From Pimelobacter simplex (GTDB lineage: Bacteria > Actinomycetota > Actinomycetes > Propionibacteriales > Nocardioidaceae), in the NCBI RefSeq assembly GCF_024662235.1, contig NZ_CP096276.1:868001-932000 (forward strand): a DNA stretch of 64,000 nucleotides, in the 5' to 3' direction. This document shows, one piece after another, positions 25,642 through 33,580 of the stretch (the stretch's first letter is position 1; each line of letters opens with the position of its first letter). Both the position numbers and the translations under genes were made by a program. The notes under the pieces were generated by a model. The model did not search any database. It saw only the letters and a program-made list of their open reading frames with translations, and was not told where the DNA came from.

Positions 25642-26592
25642 TCAGGCCTCGGGAGCGCGGGGCAGCTCGACGGTCTCGTCCGGGACCGGCATCGTGTCGG
25701 CGAGGTCGGGCCGGCTGATCCCGGCGACGTCCGAGCGCACCAGCAGCGCCATCGTCGTGTCGTCCCCGCCGATCTCGGCGGGCTCGGCCAGCCACACCGG
25801 CAGCTGCTCGCGCACCCAGCCCAGACCGCGGTCGCGGATGAACTCGACGAGCTGCTCGCCCGTCTGGCGCCACCACCCGTCGGCGTCGACGCGGGAGCGG
25901 CCGAAGCCGTCGGTGCACAAGAAGACCAGCGCGACCGCGTCGCCGCCGGCCGCGCTCACCGCGACGCGCAGCGCGTCGAGGGGATGCGGTTGGCACAGCG
26001 AGGTGGTGTGCAGCCCGTCGAGGTCGGGGTCCTCGGGCAGCGGCCGCGAGGCTACGCCGTCGGCCGAGACGAGCACCGAGTCGCCGTCGCCGATCTGGAC
26101 GAACGCGACCAGGTCGGGCGTCGCGGCGGCCGCGAGGATCGTCGAGCCGTAGGCGCGCAGCGGGTCGGCCGCGGCCCCGAGCTCCTCCTCGGCGGGGGAG
26201 TAGGGGTTGGCCGCGAGGTGGTGCTCGACCTTCGCGGTCCAGGTGGCGACCAGCGCCGCCCCCGCCCGTCGTACGGCGTCGCGGGCGGCGTCGTGGTCGG
26301 CGGCCCGCAGCTCGGGGAGGATCCGGCGCAGCTCCTCGACCGCGCTGATCACGGCCAGCGCGGCGCCGGTGTCGCTGCGGAAGTGCAGCCGGTGCCCGTG
26401 CCCGTCGGCGACCGCGACGACCGCGTGGCCCAGCGCGTGGTCGTTCCAGGTCAGCACCGCGTCCTGGATCGGCAGCTGGTCGCGCACGTGCACCGACCCG
26501 ATGTGGGTGTCGGCGAGCGTGGTCCAGGTGGGCCCGACGTCGGCCGGCCGGTCGATCTCGGGGCGCCGCCCGTCGAACGGGGGCTGGGTCAT
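25642..26592 (-). CDS. PP2C-type Ser/Thr protein phosphatase
   Basis: The 316-residue protein keeps the metal-binding motifs of the PPM family: VADGHGH near residue 63, a central IGDGDS strand (GDSR-like), TDGF and the C-terminal GGDDTTMALL. It lacks a membrane segment. Its ATG overlaps the stop of the vWA gene (ATGA), so the phosphatase is the downstream, coupled partner in a two-gene operon. PP2C plus vWA plus kinase is the TerY-P triad described by Aravind and colleagues. It likely reverses phosphorylation by one of the two kinases here. Confidence 0.88.
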   Translation of the reverse strand: MTQPPFDGRRPEIDRPADVGPTWTTLADTHIGSVHVRDQLPIQDAVLTWNDHALGHAVVAVADGHGHRLHFRSDTGAALAVISAVEELRRILPELRAADHDAARDAVRRAGAALVATWTAKVEHHLAANPYSPAEEELGAAADPLRAYGSTILAAAATPDLVAFVQIGDGDSVLVSADGVASRPLPEDPDLDGLHTTSLCQPHPLDALRVAVSAAGGDAVALVFLCTDGFGRSRVDADGWWRQTGEQLVEFIRDRGLGWVREQLPVWLAEPAEIGGDDTTMALLVRSDVAGISRPDLADTMPVPDETVELPRAPEA

Positions 26593-27290
26593 CCGAGGGT
26601 GCTCCAGATCGGGTCACCGATCGGGCTCGGGGGCGCGGCGCTCACCCCGGTGGTCGGGCCGACCACGGGGCGTGAGGCGACCTTGCTGGCCGCCTTGGAG
26701 GCCCAGACGATGTACTCGACGAGCTGCTCGGGGTTGTCCGCGCGCAGCAGCGGCACGTCCTCGTCGCCGACGAAGCGGCGCATCGAGTGCATGTCGGCGT
26801 CGCGGCCGACGCCGAGCGCCAGCCGGACCGCGGTCGCGCCCCACCGGTTGTTGAGCAGGGCCTGGAGGCCCTCGGCGAAGGTGACGCCGCTGCTCTGGGT
26901 GGGCCGGCCGTCGGAGACCAGGATGATCGCGGGCGGGAAGGCGCTCTTGGTCTCGTCGAGGTGGTCGAGCGCACCGGCGAGCGTCTGGAGCGCGCTGCCG
27001 AGCTCGGTGAAGCCGCGCGGCACCGCCTCGAGGCGCTTCCAGTGGATCTGGTCGACGGGGGTCGGCTCCTCGATGATCCACTGCGGCTCGTTGGCGAAGG
27101 CCAGCACCCGGATGAGCAGCTCGGCGTGCGGGTTGGCGCGCGCCTCGTCCTTGAGGTGGGGGAGGACCTCGGTGATGGCGTTGTTGAGCGCCTGGATGCG
27201 CCCGCCGCGCAGCATCGAGCCCGAGACGTCGAGCACGAAGATGAAGTGCAGGGGCTTGCGCGCCAGGGCGCCACCGAGCCGATCGCTCAT
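26589..27290 (-). CDS. TerY-like von Willebrand factor A (vWA) domain protein
   Basis: The 233-residue protein is one vWA domain with an intact MIDAS: FVLDVSGSM (DxSxS), the Thr in PRGFTELGSAL and the Asp in LVSDGRPTQ. Length and layout match TerY-type stand-alone vWA proteins, which act as metal-dependent scaffolds. ATG 27290 is preceded by GAGGG with 5 nt spacing; GTG 27293 is just upstream. It is divergent from the second kinase across 116 bp and coupled to the PP2C gene. A short Pro/Ser-rich tail follows the domain. Confidence 0.88.
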   Translation of the reverse strand: MSDRLGGALARKPLHFIFVLDVSGSMLRGGRIQALNNAITEVLPHLKDEARANPHAELLIRVLAFANEPQWIIEEPTPVDQIHWKRLEAVPRGFTELGSALQTLAGALDHLDETKSAFPPAIILVSDGRPTQSSGVTFAEGLQALLNNRWGATAVRLALGVGRDADMHSMRRFVGDEDVPLLRADNPEQLVEYIVWASKAASKVASRPVVGPTTGVSAAPPSPIGDPIWSTLG

Positions 27291-27406
27291 CACGGCCCTC
27301 TCTCTCGTCGCAGTGGGAGTCGTCAGGTTTCAACTATCCCCGTTCTGACGAGGTTATAGCCTGTCACGCAGGTTCGGAGTCCAGAAGACGGAGGTCAGGC
27401 AGCCCC

Positions 27407-28732
27407 ATGGTGCTGGCAGAGGGTGTCGAGGTGGACCTCGGACCGTTGGGACGCGCCCGGGTGACGTCGCTCCTGGGGCAGGGCGGGCAGGGCTACGTCT
27501 TCGAGGTACGCCGCGAGTCCGGGGAGCCGCTGGCACTGAAGTGGTACAAGCCGGAGAGCGCCACCGCCCAGCAGTACGACGAGATGCAGCAGCTCGTCGA
27601 GATCGGCTCGCCGCACGAGCGCTTCCTCTGGCCGCTGAGCATGGCGCGGGTCGGCACCGAGCCGAGCTTCGGCTACGTGATGCACCTGCGCCACCAGCGC
27701 TTCCTCGAGCTGAGCTTCCTGCTCCTCAACGCCGACCGCGAGGGCCGTCCGCTCGACGTCTCGTTCGCCTCGATCATCGAGCTGTGCCGCCAGCTGAGCT
27801 ACAGCTTCCTGCGGCTCCACGCCCGCGGCCTGTGCTACCGCGACATCTCCTTCGGCAACGTGTTCTTCGACCCGGCCAACGGCGACGTCCTCATCTGCGA
27901 CAACGACAACGTCGGCATCGACAACGGCACCGGCCGGGTGCTCGGCACGCCCTACTTCATGGCGCCCGAGGTCGTGCGCGACACGACCTACCGCACGCTG
28001 CCCAACACCGACACCGACCGGCACTCGCTGGCGGTGCTGCTGTTCTACGCGCTCTTCCTCGGCCACCCCCTCGAGGGCGCGCGCACCGACACCGGGATGC
28101 GCGACGCCCACTGGCTGATGACCCACTTCGGCACCGAGCCGCGGTTCTGCATGCACCCGGCCCATGCCGACAACCGGCCGGCCCAGATCGTCCAGCAGTA
28201 CTGGAACATCTATCCCCAGTTCCTGCGCGACCTGTTCGTCCAGGCGTTCGGTGACGGCCTCGACAACCCGGGTGCCCGGGTCACCGAGGGTCAGTGGATC
28301 AAGGCCATGGACCGGCTCCGCGACGGCATGCTCGCCTGCCCGACCTGCGGCACGACCAACTTCTGGAGCCCCGGTGAGGACGCCGTGACCTGCTGGCAGG
28401 ACCGCACGCAGGTGCGGCCGCCGTACCTGCTCTCGATCGGGCGGCGCACGCTGGCGGTCGGTCCCCAGACCACGATCCGCTCCGACCACCTGACCTCCGG
28501 CATCGACCACCCCACGGTCCTGGCCGACGTACGCCGGCACCCGTCGGCGCCCGACCGCTGGGGCCTGCACAACGCCTCCGACTTCTCCTGGCCGGTCGCC
28601 TACCCCGGCGGGCAGAACTTCCTGCTCGAGCCCGACCGCACGATCGAGCTGGTCGAGGGTGCCCGGATCCAGATCCGCGACGCGACGGTGCAGGTGCGCC
28701 GTCCGGCGGCGCCGGCTCCGGGCCTAGGGTGA
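27407..28732 (+). CDS. Divergent protein kinase with C-terminal zinc-ribbon-like segment
   Basis: The 441-residue protein has a clear glycine loop (LLGQGGQGYVFEV), the ATP lysine (LALKWYK), a catalytic loop YRDISFGNVFF (Asp and Asn kept, HRD changed to YRD) and DND in place of DFG (ICDNDNVG). About 20 residues after the kinase lobe lies ACPTCGTTNFW with a later TCW, a partial zinc ribbon, then a beta-rich domain of about 100 residues. Kinases with a C-terminal zinc ribbon next to vWA and PP2C genes define TerY-P triads. The stop overlaps GTG 28729 of the next frame. No membrane segment is present. Confidence 0.87.
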   Translation: MVLAEGVEVDLGPLGRARVTSLLGQGGQGYVFEVRRESGEPLALKWYKPESATAQQYDEMQQLVEIGSPHERFLWPLSMARVGTEPSFGYVMHLRHQRFLELSFLLLNADREGRPLDVSFASIIELCRQLSYSFLRLHARGLCYRDISFGNVFFDPANGDVLICDNDNVGIDNGTGRVLGTPYFMAPEVVRDTTYRTLPNTDTDRHSLAVLLFYALFLGHPLEGARTDTGMRDAHWLMTHFGTEPRFCMHPAHADNRPAQIVQQYWNIYPQFLRDLFVQAFGDGLDNPGARVTEGQWIKAMDRLRDGMLACPTCGTTNFWSPGEDAVTCWQDRTQVRPPYLLSIGRRTLAVGPQTTIRSDHLTSGIDHPTVLADVRRHPSAPDRWGLHNASDFSWPVAYPGGQNFLLEPDRTIELVEGARIQIRDATVQVRRPAAPAPGLG

Positions 28733-28737
28733 ACCGC

Positions 28738-30488
28738 ATGGCAGGTCTGGTGGTCGAGGTCGAGGGTCGCGTCCTCCGCCTCGAGGGGAAGCCCGTCTAC
28801 CGAATCGGACGCGCGATCGAGGCCGACGTCGTGCTCACCGCCGGCTCGGTCTCGCGCCAGCACGCCGAGCTGCACGCCTCCGACTTCGGCTGGGTGCTCG
28901 TCGACCAGGGCAGCCAGTTCGGCACCTACGTCGAGGGCGAGCGGATCACCGAGTACCCCGTCGAGACCCGGATCGAGGTCCGCTGCGGCCCGCCCGCGGC
29001 CGGCGCCAGCCTGGTGATCGTCCCGGCGGCCGAGTACGACATCGCCGCCGCCACGCCGCGCACGCCGGCCGAGGTGCCGGTCGAGGTGCCGGTCGAGCCG
29101 CCCGTGCTCCGCGACGAGCCGACCCGCCCGCCGGCCTTCGCGCCGCCTCCGCCGCCGCCCCCAACGCGCCCCCGCCGCCCCCGGGCGCCCGTCCTGCCGC
29201 GGCCCCGGGCCTCCCGCCGGCCATCGCGGGCAACGACGCCACCCAGGTCCTGGCGATGCCCCAGCGCCCCGCCGGCGCCCCCGGCCCGGCCGGACCGGTG
29301 CCCCCGCGCAGCGGCCCCGACCTGCTCGTCGTCGCCGAGGGCCGCGAGCACCGCTTCCGGCACCCGATGCAGATCACCGTCGGGCGCCGCAGCGACTGCA
29401 CGGTCGTCATCGGCGACCCCGCCTGCTCGCGCGTGCACGGCCGGATCGACCCGGTCCCCGGCGGCTGGACCTACACCAACCTGTCCAACGAGGGCACCTT
29501 CGACGACGGCCGCCGGGTCACCACGCGCGCCTTCGACGAGCGGCTCGCCCTGCGCCTGGGCCACCCGGTGGCGGGCCCCGAGCTCGCGCTCGTCCCGATC
29601 CTGTCCGCGGCCGAGGAGGAGCGCCGGATCGCCCGGCGCCGCCTGGGCAAGCGCCTGGTGATCATCGGCGCGATCGCCGCCGCCCTCGCCCTCGTCCTCG
29701 TCGCCGGCATCGGTACGACGGCCTGGCTGCTCGGTCGCGACGACCCGGCCGGCGGCGGCGGCCGCGCCGACCGCGGCGCGGCGCTCGACGCGGCCAAGGC
29801 CGCCACGGTCAAGATCACCGCCGACAGCCACCTGCTCGACGACCCGAGCCGGATCGGCACCTACCACGGCTCCGGCTCGATCATCCGCTCCGACGGCCTG
29901 ATCCTGACCAACGCCCACGTCGCCGCGCCCGAGGCGCCCGGCCTGACCGACAAGTACGGCTCGGCCGAGCGGATCGCGAACCCCGACTACCTGCTCATCT
30001 CGCTCACCGACGGCATGACCGACACCAACGCCCCCGCGGCCTACCGCGCCCGCGTGGTCGAGGCCGACGGCAACCTCGACGTCGCCGTCGTCCAGATCTA
30101 CGCCGACGCCCAGGGCAACGACCTGACCGGCAAGCTCGACCTGCCCACGGTCCCGATCGGCAGCTCCGGCGACCTGCGCGCCGGCGACAGCGTCACCGTG
30201 CTCGGCTTCCCGGCCGTGGCCGGCTCGGGCGAGTCGATCACCGTGACCACCGGCGTCATCTCGACCGTGCTCAACGATCCCGAGCTGGGCCCGCGCTCCG
30301 AGCTCGACACCGACGCCCGGATCGCGCCCGGCAACTCCGGCGGCATGGCGATCAACAGCGAGGGCGAGCTGATCGGCATCCCGACCTCGCTCTTCGCCGA
30401 CCAGGGCTCGACCGTCACCAGCGGCCGGATCCGCTCGATCGACGTCGTCAAGGACCTGATCGCCAAGGCCGAGGACGAGACCCGCTAG
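28738..30488 (+). pseudogene. Frameshifted gene: FHA - Pro-rich - FHA - TM - trypsin-like protease
   Basis: Two overlapping frames together encode one logical protein. The first frame (ATG 28738, 7 nt after TAGGGT at 28725-28730) encodes an FHA domain (YRIGRAIEAD, VSRQHAEL, GSQFGTYV) and then runs into a Pro-rich linker. After about 29160 its sequence becomes Arg/Pro/Ser junk. The sensible reading continues in the -1 frame (PNAPPPPPG, then GNDATQVLAMPQ) into a second FHA domain, a membrane helix and a serine protease. Adding one C to the C5 run at 29158-29162 would restore a protein of about 583 residues. Either an assembly error or a true one-base deletion fits. Confidence 0.72.
29256..30488 (+). 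CDS. FHA-TM-trypsin-like serine protease (downstream frame of the shifted gene)
   Basis: This 410-residue open frame is intact from ATG 29256. It has an FHA domain (ITVGRRSDCTVVI, CSRVHGRID, NEGTFDDGRRV), a membrane helix at about 132-155 (LVIIGAIAAALALVLVAGIG), and an outer S1C protease domain with His in LTNAHVAAP, Asp in NLDVAVVQI and Ser in APGNSGGMAI. The layout, phospho-threonine reader inside and protease outside, suggests signal-controlled proteolysis at the envelope. ATG 29256 has no SD and probably is not the native start, because the frame stays open upstream to the frameshift. The TAG stop overlaps the convergent ku stop. Confidence 0.7.
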   Translation: MPQRPAGAPGPAGPVPPRSGPDLLVVAEGREHRFRHPMQITVGRRSDCTVVIGDPACSRVHGRIDPVPGGWTYTNLSNEGTFDDGRRVTTRAFDERLALRLGHPVAGPELALVPILSAAEEERRIARRRLGKRLVIIGAIAAALALVLVAGIGTTAWLLGRDDPAGGGGRADRGAALDAAKAATVKITADSHLLDDPSRIGTYHGSGSIIRSDGLILTNAHVAAPEAPGLTDKYGSAERIANPDYLLISLTDGMTDTNAPAAYRARVVEADGNLDVAVVQIYADAQGNDLTGKLDLPTVPIGSSGDLRAGDSVTVLGFPAVAGSGESITVTTGVISTVLNDPELGPRSELDTDARIAPGNSGGMAINSEGELIGIPTSLFADQGSTVTSGRIRSIDVVKDLIAKAEDETR

Positions 30489-31399
30489 CTCGCCTTCTTG
30501 GCGGTCTTCTTGGCCGCGGCCTTCTTCGTCGTCGTCTTCTTGGCGGCCGCCTTCTTCGCCGGAGCCTTCTTCGCGGCGGTCTTCTTCGCGGGGGCCTTCT
30601 TGGCGGCCGGCTTCTCGTCGGACTCGCCACGCGAGGTCTTGGCCGCCTCGACCGAGCGCTGCAGCGCGGCCAGCAGGTCGACCACCTCGCCCCCGGTCTT
30701 GGTGGAGGTCTCGGTGCGCTGCACCTCGCCGCCGTCGATCTTGGCCTTGACCACCGCCTGCACGGCCTCGGCGTAGTCGTCCTCGAACTCGTCGGGGTCG
30801 AAGTCACCCGACAGCGTCTCGACGAGCATCTGGGCCATCTTGACCTCGGCGTCCTTGACCTCGCCGGCCTCGACGCTGAAGTCGGGCGTGCGGATCTCGT
30901 CGGGCCACATCATCGTCTGGAGCACGATCACGTCGTCGCGCACCCGCAGCACCGCCGTGGTCACCCGCTGGCGCAGCGCGACGGTCACGACAGCCATCCG
31001 GTCGGCCTCGAGCAGCGCCTGGCGCAGCAGCGCGTAGGGCTTGGCGCCGGTCTTCTCCGGCTCCAGGTAGTAGGACTTCTCGAACAGCAGCGGGTCGATC
31101 TGGTCGCTCGGCACGAACTTCTCGACCGCGATCTCGCGCGAGGACGTCATCGGCAGGTTCGCCATGTCGTCCTCGGTGAGGACGACCATCTCGCCGTCCT
31201 CGGTCTCGTAGCCCTTGGCGATGTCGGAGTAGGGGACCTCCTCGCCGTCGATCGCGCAGACCCGCTGGTACTTGATCCGGCCGCCGTCCTTGGCGTGGAC
31301 CTGCCGGAACGAGACGTCGTGGCTCTCGGTCGCGCTGTAGAGCTTGACCGGGACGCTGACGAGGCCGAACGAGACGGCACCCTTCCAGATCGCACGCAT
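30485..31399 (-). CDS. ku: Ku protein, non-homologous end joining
   Basis: The 304-residue protein starts MRAIWKGAVSFGLVSVPVKLY, the invariant start of bacterial Ku, and has the DNA-ring core to about residue 250. The C-terminus is a Lys/Ala-rich tail with repeated KKAPAKK-type units, which in actinobacterial Ku proteins binds DNA and helps threading. Bacterial Ku is a homodimer that loads on double-strand ends and recruits LigD. The promoter region carries CTGTCGGCC-N8-TAGGCT on the minus strand (31407-31429), 7 nt from the ATG, the same damage-type element as adnA and uvrD2. Confidence 0.96.
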   Translation of the reverse strand: MRAIWKGAVSFGLVSVPVKLYSATESHDVSFRQVHAKDGGRIKYQRVCAIDGEEVPYSDIAKGYETEDGEMVVLTEDDMANLPMTSSREIAVEKFVPSDQIDPLLFEKSYYLEPEKTGAKPYALLRQALLEADRMAVVTVALRQRVTTAVLRVRDDVIVLQTMMWPDEIRTPDFSVEAGEVKDAEVKMAQMLVETLSGDFDPDEFEDDYAEAVQAVVKAKIDGGEVQRTETSTKTGGEVVDLLAALQRSVEAAKTSRGESDEKPAAKKAPAKKTAAKKAPAKKAAAKKTTTKKAAAKKTAKKAS

Positions 31400-31406
31400 G
31401 GGGCTC

Positions 31407-31429
31407 AGCCTACGCTGCGCGGCCGACAG
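31407..31429 (-). promoter_or_regulatory. PafBC-type DNA-damage promoter of ku
   Basis: On the minus strand, CTGTCGGCC (31429-31421), 8 nt, TAGGCT (31412-31407) and 7 nt to the ATG at 31399. The nine-base box and spacing are identical to those before uvrD2, and both fit the mycobacterial PafBC motif. Confidence 0.7.
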
Positions 31430-31451
31430 CGCGTCCTGACACGATGGACCC

Positions 31452-32642
31452 GTGGAGCAGCGCATCGGCATCGTCGGCGGCGGGATCGTGGGCCTGGCGG
31501 TCGCCCGGGAGCTGCTCCGCCGCCGCCCGGGAGCCGAGGTGACGGTCCTCGAGAAGGAGGACCGCGTCGGCGCCCACCAGACCGGACACAACTCCGGCGT
31601 GGTCCACGCCGGCATCTACTACCGCCCCGGGAGCCTCAAGGCCGAGCTGTGCACCCGCGGGCGCGACCTGCTCCGCGACTACTGCGCCGAGCACGCCCTC
31701 CCGTACGACGAGTGCGGCAAGGTCGTCGTCGCCGTCGCGGCCGCCGAGCTCGGCCGCTTCGACGCGCTCGAGCGCACCGCCCGCGACAACGGCGTCCCCG
31801 GCCTGCGCCGGCTCGACCCGGCCGCGCTGCGCGAGGTCGAGCCGTACGCCGCCGGGCTCGCCGCGCTCCACTCGCCCCGGACCGCGATCACCGACTACGT
31901 CGCGGTCGCCGAGCAGCTCGCCCGCGAGATCACCGCGGCCGGCGGCCGGGTGCTGCTGAGCACCCCGGTCACCGCGATCGACCGGGTCACCGGGGGAGTC
32001 CGCCTCCGCGCGGGTGCCGGCTCGCACCACGTCGACCGCGTCGTGCTCTGCGGCGGCCTCCAGTCCGACCGTCTCGGCCGGCTCGCCGGTGGCGGTGCGG
32101 AGCCGCGGATCCTGCCCTTCCGCGGGGAGTACCTCGCCGTCGTACCGGCGAAGCAGGAGCTCGTGCGCGGCATGGTCTATCCCGTCCCCGACCCGCGCTA
32201 CCCCTTCCTCGGCGTCCACTTCACCCGCCGCGTCGACGGCTCGCTCGAGGTCGGCCCCAACGCCGTCCTCGCCCCGCACCGCGACGCCTACCGCCGCTCG
32301 TCGGTGAGCGCGCGCGACCTCGCCGACACCGTCGCCTGGCCGGGCTTCTGGCACCTCGCGGCCCGGCACTGGCGCACCGGCGTGCGCGAGGTCCGCGGCT
32401 CGCTGTCGGTGCGCGCCTACCTGCGCGACGCCCAGCGCTACGTCCCGGCGATCGGCGTCGCCGACGTGCACCGCCGCGGCTTCGGCATCCGCGCCCAGGC
32501 CGTGGAGCGCGACGGCACCCTGGTCGACGACTTCCGCATCGAGCACGCCGACGGCGTCACCAGCGTCCGCAACGCGCCGTCGCCCGCGGCGACGTCGAGC
32601 CTGGCCATCGCCGAGCACGTCGTCGACCGGATCCCGGCATGA
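31452..32642 (+). CDS. lhgO: L-2-hydroxyglutarate oxidase
   Basis: The 396-residue flavoprotein begins with the FAD dinucleotide motif RIGIVGGGIVGLAVARELL and shows LhgO/DAO-family signatures: HQTGHNSGVVHAGIYY, ILPFRGEYLAVVP and YPFLGVHFTRRVDG. LhgO oxidises L-2-hydroxyglutarate to 2-oxoglutarate at the membrane. GTG 31452 lies 6 nt after CACGAT (31440-31445). The stop overlaps the ligase ATG (ATGA), so a metabolic gene leads the NHEJ ligase/polymerase operon. That may be only historical, with the ligase genes using its promoter. Confidence 0.92.
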   Translation: MEQRIGIVGGGIVGLAVARELLRRRPGAEVTVLEKEDRVGAHQTGHNSGVVHAGIYYRPGSLKAELCTRGRDLLRDYCAEHALPYDECGKVVVAVAAAELGRFDALERTARDNGVPGLRRLDPAALREVEPYAAGLAALHSPRTAITDYVAVAEQLAREITAAGGRVLLSTPVTAIDRVTGGVRLRAGAGSHHVDRVVLCGGLQSDRLGRLAGGGAEPRILPFRGEYLAVVPAKQELVRGMVYPVPDPRYPFLGVHFTRRVDGSLEVGPNAVLAPHRDAYRRSSVSARDLADTVAWPGFWHLAARHWRTGVREVRGSLSVRAYLRDAQRYVPAIGVADVHRRGFGIRAQAVERDGTLVDDFRIEHADGVTSVRNAPSPAATSSLAIAEHVVDRIPA

Positions 32643-33580
32643 TGGGTGCCGTGCCCGACCTGCTGCCCATGCTCGCGACGCCGGGCACGCACGTGCCGCT
32701 CGGCGAGGAGTGGTGCCACGAGGTCAAGTGGGACGGCGTCCGCGCGCTCGGCTTCGTCGAGGGCGGCACCGTCACCCTGACCAGCCGCAACGGCAACCGG
32801 ATCACCCCCGCCTGGCCCGAGCTGCAGACCCCGCCGCCCGGCGTGCGCGACCTGGTCGTCGACGGCGAGATCATCGCCCTCAACGAGCGCGGAGTCCCCG
32901 ACTTCCGGGTGATCGCCGACCGGATGCACGTCCGCAAGCCCGCCACCGTGGCCCGGCTCGCCGCGAGCATCCCGGCCACCTACATGGTCTTCGACCTGCT
33001 CCGCCTCGACGGCGAGGACCTCTGCCCGCTGCCGCTCCACGAGCGCCGCCGGCGGCTGGCCGGGCTCGACCTGGCGGTCGCCGGCTGGCAGGTCCCCGCC
33101 GAGTACGACGACGGCCCGATGCTCCACGACGCCACCCGGGCCCAGGGGCTCGAGGGCATCGTGAGCAAGCGCCGCGACTCGGCGTACCGGCCGGGGGAGC
33201 GGAGCCACCACTGGCTCAAGCTCGCCCACCGGCACCGCGGCTCCTACGTGATCGGCGGCTGGCGTCCCCAGGTCGGCACGAGCGAGCGGCTCGCCGCCGT
33301 CCTCGTGGGGGAGCCGACCGCCGACGGGCTGCACTACCGCGGCCGGGTCGGCAGCGGCATCGGTCCCAAGCAGTCCCGGGCGCTCGCCGAGCTGCTCGCC
33401 CCGCTCACCCGCACGGCCAACCCGTTCGTCGGCGAGGTGCCCCGCGAGGACGCCGCCGGCACGACCTGGGTCGAGCCGGTCGTCGTGATCGACGTCGACA
33501 CCCACGGCGTCGGCTACGAGCGGCTCCGGCAGCCGTCGTACCAGGGCGTGCGCACCGACCTCACCGCCGAGGACCTCTGA
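32639..33580 (+). CDS. ATP-dependent DNA ligase (LigD ligase domain, stand-alone)
   Basis: The 313-residue protein has adenylation motif I EVKWDGVRAL with nucleophile Lys30, motif IV EGIVSKRRDSAY, the motif V lysine (HHWLKLA) and an OB-fold C-terminus ending VVVIDVDTHGVGYERLRQPSY, as in the LigD ligase module. It lacks the 3'-phosphoesterase and polymerase domains of single-chain LigD. It overlaps lhgO by 4 bp and the polymerase gene by 1 bp. It should seal ends held by Ku. Confidence 0.93.
   Translation: MMGAVPDLLPMLATPGTHVPLGEEWCHEVKWDGVRALGFVEGGTVTLTSRNGNRITPAWPELQTPPPGVRDLVVDGEIIALNERGVPDFRVIADRMHVRKPATVARLAASIPATYMVFDLLRLDGEDLCPLPLHERRRRLAGLDLAVAGWQVPAEYDDGPMLHDATRAQGLEGIVSKRRDSAYRPGERSHHWLKLAHRHRGSYVIGGWRPQVGTSERLAAVLVGEPTADGLHYRGRVGSGIGPKQSRALAELLAPLTRTANPFVGEVPREDAAGTTWVEPVVVIDVDTHGVGYERLRQPSYQGVRTDLTAEDL

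Noticed and set aside
29154..29164. Programmed -1 frameshift site
   Set aside because: Slippage at the C5 run would leave a GCC/CCC mismatch in the P site, and no X-XXY-YYZ heptamer is in frame; a deletion or sequence error is simpler.
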